Assembly: GCA_963578605.1 (NCBI GenBank)
Contig: CAUZEA010000149.1
Coordinates: forward strand, 1 to 11,156
Length of the DNA stretch: 11,156 nt
Reading direction: 5' to 3'
Origin: JAKVCB01 sp963578605
Lineage (GTDB): Bacteria; Planctomycetota; Planctomycetia; Pirellulales; Lacipirellulaceae
Part shown: positions 6,810 through 11,156 of the stretch, piece after piece
Numbering within the stretch: position 1 is the first letter of the stretch
Layout: each line of letters opens with the position of its first letter
Translations under genes and position numbers: made by a program
Notes under the pieces: generated by a model
Told to the model about the DNA's origin: nothing
What the model saw: only the letters and a program-made list of their open reading frames with translations
The model's database searches: none

Positions 6810-7217
6810 CTAGTGATCGATAAAACATTCCGGCAGGGCAGCCCGCAAATCGGTAGCACCGGTGTCCGTGCTCTGGGTGCCTCTGATTTCAAGATGGCGC
6901 AGATTGCTCAGTGCCTTGAGATGCTCCAAGCCTCTGTCAGTGATCTGTGTCGCCCGGAGGCCGAGAACTTTCAGTTGAGTCATTCCCCTGATCGGTAACA
7001 ACCCTGCATCGGTCATGGAAGTATCGGCGAGATAGAGGTGGGTCAGTTGGGTTAGCCCCTCAAGATACTTCATCCCAGCCGCAGAAATCTGCGAGTTGTT
7101 GCTGAGGCTTAACACTTTCAGGTTGGTAAGCCCTTGTAGGTGCTTCATTCCCGCAGCCGTCACCTGGGTGTACTGATAGGAAATTTGATTCCCGCTTAGC
7201 CTGCCAGGGAAAATCGT
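6810..7217 (-). pseudogene. C-terminal remnant of a leucine-rich-repeat protein
   Basis: The frame is open from 7217 to the stop at 6810. Four LRR units of about 24 residues are clear, of the type L-x-x-L-x-x-L-x-L-x-x-T-x-I-T-D-x-G-L. Examples are L-T-N-L-K-V-L-S-L-S-N-N and M-T-Q-L-K-V-L-G-L-R-A-T-Q-I-T-D. The protein ends in a short cap (L-P-E-C-F-I-D-H). LRR-like residues (L-S-G-N-Q-I-S) continue upstream of the only plausible starts, GTG 7163 and ATG 7148, neither of which has a Shine-Dalgarno. An in-frame TAA at 7218-7220 cuts the frame off. Planctomycete LRR proteins are normally much longer and carry a signal peptide or another domain, so I read this as the 3' end of a broken gene. 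A short expressed LRR protein of 117 residues from GTG 7163 is the alternative. It lies inside the repeat-bracketed segment, convergent with the cupin. Confidence 0.7.
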
Positions 7218-7323
7218 TTATTCCAGGCGTGCGGGTGTGCGAAATTGAGGCCTACCTGAGCACAAAATGCAGGTCGGTGCACACAAAATTCGGGTCGATC
7301 CCACAGCGGGTGCGCATCGTGCC

Positions 7324-7432
7324 CATGCTGATCAGATTGCGAGTGGCATGAATAAGGCCCGCGCGTGGGGTTGGAGGTAAACCGTGCAGGGTTTCTTTAA
7401 GTTGGTTGCGACCAGTTTTAATCGGGAAGATC
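7324..7432. repeat. Direct repeat R, right copy (109 bp), overlapping the MFS 3' end
   Basis: This is the partner of 4673-4801 in the same orientation. Bases 7418-7432 are the last five codons and stop of the MFS gene; the rest is its downstream spacer. It carries the near-palindrome AAACCGTGCAGGGTTT (7379-7394), which corresponds to the perfect palindrome in the left copy. Beyond 7324 the two copies diverge. Confidence 0.9.
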
Positions 7433-8692
7433 CTGACCTTTGGTTTCGGGCAGGAACAAAATCAGGATGACCCCGACCAGGAATAGTGTGCCCAGCCACG
7501 AGACGGCAACCCCCAGATTCATTCCTGGTTGTGCTTTCAGCCAGCCAGAAAAAAACAAGACGGGTACCGCCAGCACGCGGCCACCATTAAAGCAGAAGCT
7601 GGTTCCAGTGGCCCGCAAATGCGTGGGAAAAAGTTCGGGAAAGTAAATCGCATACCCGGCGTGCATTCCGAGTGTCAGAAAGCCGAACAGCGGCAGGATC
7701 CAGAGCAATTGTTGGTAGGTTTGCGGACCAAAGCAGGTGATCGGCACAATGGCAAAAGCCAACACCTGCATGACGATAAAAGTGGGTCGCCTGCCAAACC
7801 TCGCGCAAAGCGGCCCAAATGCCAGCAGGCCCAGCCCGGCGCCGGCTGTCTGGATAATTCCATATGCAAATTTTGCCTGCATTTCCGCCGACTCGGGAAC
7901 CGCGCCTTCCCGCGCGAGCAGTTCCCGGGCCAGGCCCTGTCCTGCCACGGTCACCGACCAAAATGTTCCCAGTCCAACAGCCGCCAGGCCCATACCCAAA
8001 AGTGCCCGGCCACTCCACTTCGGGTTCAAAAGCAGGTCTCTAAAGCTGCCCAGCTGACCGCTCACTTCCTGCAGCTTTGCATCTTGCCACTTTTTGGGTT
8101 CTTTGACAGTTGCGCGGACCCAGAGGACCAGGAGGGCGGGCACGATACCCAACAAGTACGCATAGCGCCACTGGGCACCAACGGCCATTCCCGCCAGCGC
8201 TGCCAGCCAGGTTCCCAGGACACTGGAAGCGTGAAAAATGCCTGCGGCTTGTGCCCGTGCCCGGGTGGGAAAGACTTCGGCTACGAGGCTTGCCGCCACG
8301 GCCCATTCACCGCCGACCCCCATCGCGACAAAAAACCGCAGCGTCCCGACCTGCCACAGCTCGGTGGCAAAGTAGGTAAGACCGGAGAAGAGCGAGTACA
8401 GCAGGATGGTGACGATCATGATTGGCCGACGTCCGAAACGATCGGCCAGCGAACCTGCGGCGAGTCCGCCGAAGGTGCCTCCGAGCAGAAAGATTCCGAG
8501 AAACCAATCACCGTATTTGCTTACATCCCTGTCGTCACCGCTGGCCGACAAGATATCCGACAGCATCTGGTTACGGGTGATGTTAAAGATTTGGCCTTCA
8601 TAAACGTCGAAGACCCAGCCAGCTGAAGCGATGACGAGGACCAGCCATTGGTATCGGGTAATGCCTTCGTACCAGTGCTCGTTGTGTTTCAT
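7418..8692 (-). CDS. MFS transporter, sugar/organic-acid:proton symporter-like
   Basis: A protein of 424 residues with about 12 hydrophobic helices, the usual size and layout of the major facilitator superfamily in the inner membrane. The loop between helices 2 and 3 has G-S-L-A-D-R-F-G-R-R-P (80-90), the MFS A-motif; its counterpart between helices 8 and 9 is L-C-A-R-F-G-R-R-P. An acidic F-D-V-Y-E motif lies in helix 1 (28-32). G-V-G-G-E-W-A and E-V-F-P-T-R-A-R-A follow helix 4, and the end has P-E-T-K-G (415-419), as in the sugar-porter and aromatic/organic-acid symporter branches. Uptake of a sugar or carboxylate with protons is likely; the substrate is unknown. The start codon is ATG 8692, with no clear Shine-Dalgarno. 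It is divergent from the dehydrogenase, with 267 bases shared upstream. Sampled stretches are 55-65% GC, like the glycosyltransferase. Its last codons lie within repeat R. Confidence 0.9.
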   Translation of the reverse strand: MKHNEHWYEGITRYQWLVLVIASAGWVFDVYEGQIFNITRNQMLSDILSASGDDRDVSKYGDWFLGIFLLGGTFGGLAAGSLADRFGRRPIMIVTILLYSLFSGLTYFATELWQVGTLRFFVAMGVGGEWAVAASLVAEVFPTRARAQAAGIFHASSVLGTWLAALAGMAVGAQWRYAYLLGIVPALLVLWVRATVKEPKKWQDAKLQEVSGQLGSFRDLLLNPKWSGRALLGMGLAAVGLGTFWSVTVAGQGLARELLAREGAVPESAEMQAKFAYGIIQTAGAGLGLLAFGPLCARFGRRPTFIVMQVLAFAIVPITCFGPQTYQQLLWILPLFGFLTLGMHAGYAIYFPELFPTHLRATGTSFCFNGGRVLAVPVLFFSGWLKAQPGMNLGVAVSWLGTLFLVGVILILFLPETKGQDLPD

Positions 8693-8753
8693 AGGTCCAG
8701 TCGATGCAGTCGCGCAAAAAAATCGTTGGGCCGATCCGGGCCAGGAGACCCAG

Positions 8754-8783
8754 ATGATAACGTGTCGCGCGGGCGGGCGACAA
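8754..8783 (-). promoter_or_regulatory. Weak candidate promoter for the MFS gene
   Basis: On the minus strand, TTGTCG (8778-8783) and TATCAT (8754-8759) are 18 bases apart, about 60 bases before the MFS ATG. This is a pattern match only. Confidence 0.25.
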
Positions 8784-8864
8784 TACGGTTACGTGCCGAA
8801 CTGCGACGTTCTGCCTTCTGAAATCCCGTGCAGGTTAAAATCTCCGCAGCAGGTACCAGGGCCT

Positions 8865-8893
8865 TTGATTGTTTGTGCCTGAACCGTTACAAT
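8865..8893 (+). promoter_or_regulatory. Sigma70-like promoter of the dehydrogenase
   Basis: TTGATT (8865-8870), a 17-base spacer and TACAAT (8888-8893) form the best promoter match in the window. Transcription would start near 8900, giving a leader of about 60 bases to the ATG at 8960. This argues against the in-frame ATG at 8828, which lies upstream of the promoter. Confidence 0.55.
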
Positions 8894-8959
8894 GCTCACC
8901 CGCTTCGTTTTCTGTTTTTCCCCCGCAAAACAAGACTTTTGGACAAACGTTTGATTCTT

Positions 8960-9943
8960 ATGGACCCAGCAAAACTTCTGATATTTTCGTTCACTAAAAG
9001 TGAGTACGTTACCGCGTGTGTTGACCATTTACAGGCCGAACTCGGTTGCCAGGAACTTGATCCCAAGGGCGATCTTGCCGAGCAATTCAAGGGCGTAGAA
9101 ATGGTGATCGATATCGGTGGCCACTCCAGTCGCGAGATGATTGACGCTGCCGTCGACGCAAAGTTCTGGCAAGTGATTGGTACAGGCCTGGATCATTGTG
9201 AAGTTCAGTACATTCTGGAGAAAGGGATTTCCCTGGGTAATACGCCAGGGTTTACCAGTGCCCTCGGATTAGCCGAATCTGCCATGATGTACATCTTGAT
9301 GCTTACCCGCAGATATAACGAGGCACGGGAGAATTTTTTTGAGAGAAATTTTTTTGAGCCGAATGGAAAGACACTGGCTGATTTGACGCTGGGGATCATT
9401 GGCTTTGGAGCCAGCGGTCGCCAACTGGCAAAGCGGGCCAAAAGTTTTGGCATGCGGATCGAGGCCATTGACATCAGACCGCTTGATGCTGACCTGCCAG
9501 CCGATATGCAGCCCGACTTTTACGGGATGTCGGACCAGCTTGACGAGGCCATTGCGCGGTGTGACGTGCTCTCGTTACATTTGCATCTCACTCCCGAAAC
9601 GACGCACATTATCGATGCTTCGCGGCTGGCACTGATGAAACCAACGGCTTTTCTTATCAACGTGGCACGTGGGGCGCTGGTGGATGAGGACGCGCTGGCC
9701 GAAGCTTTGCTGGGTGGTAAAATCGGCGGAGCGGGGATCGATGTGTTTCGCCAAGAGCCCGCCGATTGTACTCGTCCTGAGTACCAGCTTGCCAATTTTA
9801 TTGTTACGCCCCATACGTCTGGCCAGACGGATGAGACAGTACGATGTCGGTGCCAGATTGTCATCGACAATGTGCGACGTTTGGATGCGGGCGACGAGCC
9901 GCTCCACCTGATCGATGCCAGCATGGGGTTGGGGAAATCATAA
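8960..9943 (+). CDS. D-isomer-specific 2-hydroxyacid dehydrogenase
   Basis: A protein of 327 residues, normal for the D-2-hydroxyacid dehydrogenase family, which reduces 2-keto acids to D-2-hydroxy acids, or the reverse, with a nicotinamide cofactor. An N-terminal catalytic half (G-T-G-L-D-H at 74-79, N-T-P-G at 94-97) leads into the Rossmann domain with G-F-G-A-S-G at 148-153. D171 at the end of the second strand favours NAD over NADP. The three catalytic residues are visible: R237 in N-V-A-R-G-A-L-V, E266 in D-V-F-R-Q-E-P, and H285 in T-P-H-T-S-G-Q-T. The frame stays open upstream to an ATG at 8828, but the extra 44 residues are Cys/Arg-rich, unlike the family, and precede the promoter. I therefore use 8960, although no Shine-Dalgarno is seen. 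Substrate (glycerate, phosphoglycerate, lactate-like or another) cannot be assigned. Two T7 runs lie at 9334-9340 and 9349-9355. Confidence 0.9.
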   Translation: MDPAKLLIFSFTKSEYVTACVDHLQAELGCQELDPKGDLAEQFKGVEMVIDIGGHSSREMIDAAVDAKFWQVIGTGLDHCEVQYILEKGISLGNTPGFTSALGLAESAMMYILMLTRRYNEARENFFERNFFEPNGKTLADLTLGIIGFGASGRQLAKRAKSFGMRIEAIDIRPLDADLPADMQPDFYGMSDQLDEAIARCDVLSLHLHLTPETTHIIDASRLALMKPTAFLINVARGALVDEDALAEALLGGKIGGAGIDVFRQEPADCTRPEYQLANFIVTPHTSGQTDETVRCRCQIVIDNVRRLDAGDEPLHLIDASMGLGKS

Positions 9944-9957
9944 CGCGGATTAATCTC

Positions 9958-10044
9958 CACCCGGCCAGGAGGGTGAATCGACTGTAGAAAGGTTTGCCTT
10001 GTCGTTCTGCTTTCTCTGCATGCCCCAGGGTGACCAGGCTGGTC
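9958..10044. terminator. Hairpins between convergent dehydrogenase and BrkB-like genes
   Basis: Two short inverted repeats sit in the 125-base convergent spacer: CACCC/GGGTG (9958-9975, loop 8) and GACCA/TGGTC (10032-10044, loop 3). Neither is followed by a T run, so they are at best weak or factor-assisted terminators. Confidence 0.25.
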
Positions 10045-10068
10045 CCGGGTGGTGATCGATCCCAAGAA

Positions 10069-10959
10069 TCACGACGCGTCGTACTCGGCACGTTCCAGCT
10101 GGGTTGCCCGCACAAACATCGCTCCGATGTAGAGAATGCTGTTGCCAACGTACAACCAAATCATCACGGCTAGAAAAGAGCCAACAACCCCGTAGGCACT
10201 GTAACGCCCGGTGGTGAGCACGATCCCAAGGAGTTGCCGAGCCACTTCCCAAAAAATTGACCCAATTGCAGCCGCGGTAAAAGCATCTATCCAATGCACA
10301 TGCCCCCGTGGGTGGAGCCGATAGAGCAGCGTAAAGACCACCGTGGTTGCTAACAAACTCAAGATAATTGTCAATCCTTCAAGCAGCAGATTGGGATGTC
10401 GTGGCAGTGCGAGCCAGACGGAACTTGCCACGCTCAATGTGAAGAGCGCAAGCATCAGAAGTCCCAGGCCAAGCCAACCAATAAAATGCATGACCTCGAC
10501 CAGCATGTAATCTCGAATTTCCTTCAAGCGATTCTCTTCGGTTCCCAAGCGGACATCCCAGACCAGATCGAAAGATTTCTGCATGTGATAAAAAATAGAG
10601 ATCAGGCTGCAGGCCAAGGCAGCAATGCCGACCGGTGTGCTCACGTCAGCACCTTTCTGAACCTGTTCCAAAAGTGCCCCTAGCTGGGAGGAGAGGGCCT
10701 CCGACCCCTCGTGAGAAACAAGTTCCAGTAACTTGTCTCGCTGGTAGTTGAGTATGTCTGACCGCTTTAAGATCAAGCCGACGATCGATACAGCCACGAG
10801 AACGATTGGAAAAAAGGCGACGGCAAAGTGGAACGACTGCGAAGCCGCCATAAAGGTTCCACCTTTGTAACTCCAGAGCTGGCTGGTTTTCACGATGCGG
10901 CTGAGCCAACGCCGTTTCATTGTTCGGGCAGGTGAATTTGCCTTTTCCTTAACCGTCAA
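10069..10959 (-). CDS. YihY/BrkB-family inner-membrane protein
   Basis: A protein of 296 residues from TTG 10959, which has GAGGA at suitable spacing upstream; ATG 10920 (residue 14) is the alternative start. The YihY/BrkB layout is clear. A short basic N-terminus precedes the first helix, with F-H-F-A-V-A-F-F-P-I near 43-52, where the family usually has A-x-x-x-x-F-S-x-x-P. About six hydrophobic segments follow. Near residue 250-280 is the signature G-R-Y-S-A-Y-G-V-V-G-S-F, then a W-L-Y-V-x-N-S-I-L-Y-I-G-A helix. The family was once described as RNase BN by mistake; its role is unsettled, with proposals of transport or envelope function. It is convergent with the dehydrogenase and has no evident operon partner. 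Family assignment is firm; function is open. Confidence 0.88.
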   Translation of the reverse strand: MTVKEKANSPARTMKRRWLSRIVKTSQLWSYKGGTFMAASQSFHFAVAFFPIVLVAVSIVGLILKRSDILNYQRDKLLELVSHEGSEALSSQLGALLEQVQKGADVSTPVGIAALACSLISIFYHMQKSFDLVWDVRLGTEENRLKEIRDYMLVEVMHFIGWLGLGLLMLALFTLSVASSVWLALPRHPNLLLEGLTIILSLLATTVVFTLLYRLHPRGHVHWIDAFTAAAIGSIFWEVARQLLGIVLTTGRYSAYGVVGSFLAVMIWLYVGNSILYIGAMFVRATQLERAEYDAS

Positions 10960-11156
10960 CCTTCAGATTCCTCATGATACGGTTTATGGTGCCCAAGAGG
11001 GGTTGCCGGTGGACCTGTGGTCGCTGCCTCGCAACAATCCTTGCCGAAGACTTCGATCTTAACGGAAGCATACCACCTTTCAAGCTGGCCAGAGCAGTGG
11101 AAAATTCCATCAGCCACCTGGGCGGACGGGCAGCGGTCGGATTACCCTTAGTTCCC
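10960..11156. other. End of window, no recognised gene
   Basis: Two frames stay open to the window edge. One runs on the plus strand from ATG 10986 (57 residues, with A-E-D-F-D-L-N-G-S-I-P). The other is on the minus strand and ends at 10949, overlapping the BrkB-like TTG start. Neither has a recognisable domain or a good ribosome binding site. One may be the edge of a neighbouring gene, but I cannot choose between them. Confidence 0.3.

Noticed and set aside
7529..8626. Long open frame (365 codons) on the plus strand
   Set aside because: It is antisense to the MFS gene, whose motifs and helices are clear. The predicted protein is Gln/Pro/Arg-rich with no domain; it is an effect of the GC-rich codon use of the true gene.
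8828..8959. N-terminal extension of the dehydrogenase from ATG 8828
   Set aside because: It lies upstream of the best promoter in the window, has Cys/Arg-rich non-family residues, and the family domain starts normally at 8960.
1..11156. tRNA, rRNA, CRISPR array, transposase or integrase
   Set aside because: I looked on both strands and saw none. The bracketed segment carries no recognisable mobility gene.

Overview
The window looks like chromosome of a planctomycete, probably of the order Pirellulales. The main evidence is the first gene. It has a YHYH-type domain, then a type I dockerin pair with the D-F-N-G-N-G-x-V-D-A-A-D-Y pattern common in that group, and then a C-terminal Val-Pro-Glu-Ser / membrane helix / Arg sorting tail. 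The LRR fragment, YihY/BrkB-type protein and Nramp-like carrier also fit a planctomycete. Identity is inferred from protein features only; there is no rRNA or tRNA in the window.

Layout, left to right. (1) 1-1284 (+): the C-terminal part of an exported YHYH/dockerin protein. (2) 1468-2940 (-): an Nramp-like membrane carrier that lacks the usual metal-binding signatures. (3) 3057-4670 (-): a glycosyltransferase joining a GT32 (Och1-like) domain to a GT62 (Mnn9/Anp1-like) domain. (4) 4673-7432: about 2.5 kb bracketed by two direct copies of a roughly 110-130 bp repeat. It holds three tandem 25-29 bp repeats in front of a plant/ASMT-type O-methyltransferase (5134-6180, +), a small single-domain cupin (6423-6746, +) and the C-terminal remnant of an LRR protein (minus strand). 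(5) 7418-8692 (-): a 12-helix MFS carrier whose last codons lie inside the right-hand repeat. (6) 8960-9943 (+): a D-2-hydroxyacid dehydrogenase with a good sigma70-like promoter, divergent from the MFS gene. (7) 10069-10959 (-): a YihY/BrkB-family membrane protein. (8) The last 200 bases hold no gene I can recognise.

Two points stand out. The first is the glycosyltransferase. In yeasts, Och1 starts the outer N-glycan mannan chain and the Mnn9/Anp1/Van1 family extends it. Here relatives of both families sit in one soluble bacterial polypeptide, which suggests a two-step mannan-like (or other hexose) polymerising enzyme. The second is the bracketed segment. The left repeat copy ends next to the glycosyltransferase start, and the right copy begins with the last five codons of the MFS gene. 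Recombination between the copies would leave MFS - repeat - glycosyltransferase as two same-strand neighbours. The two outer genes are visibly more GC-rich than the genes between them. This suggests that the methyltransferase/cupin/LRR segment was inserted between two formerly adjacent genes, with duplication of their spacer.

The genes do not form one obvious pathway. The methyltransferase and cupin may be a small metabolite-modifying pair. The rest look like independent housekeeping or accessory genes.
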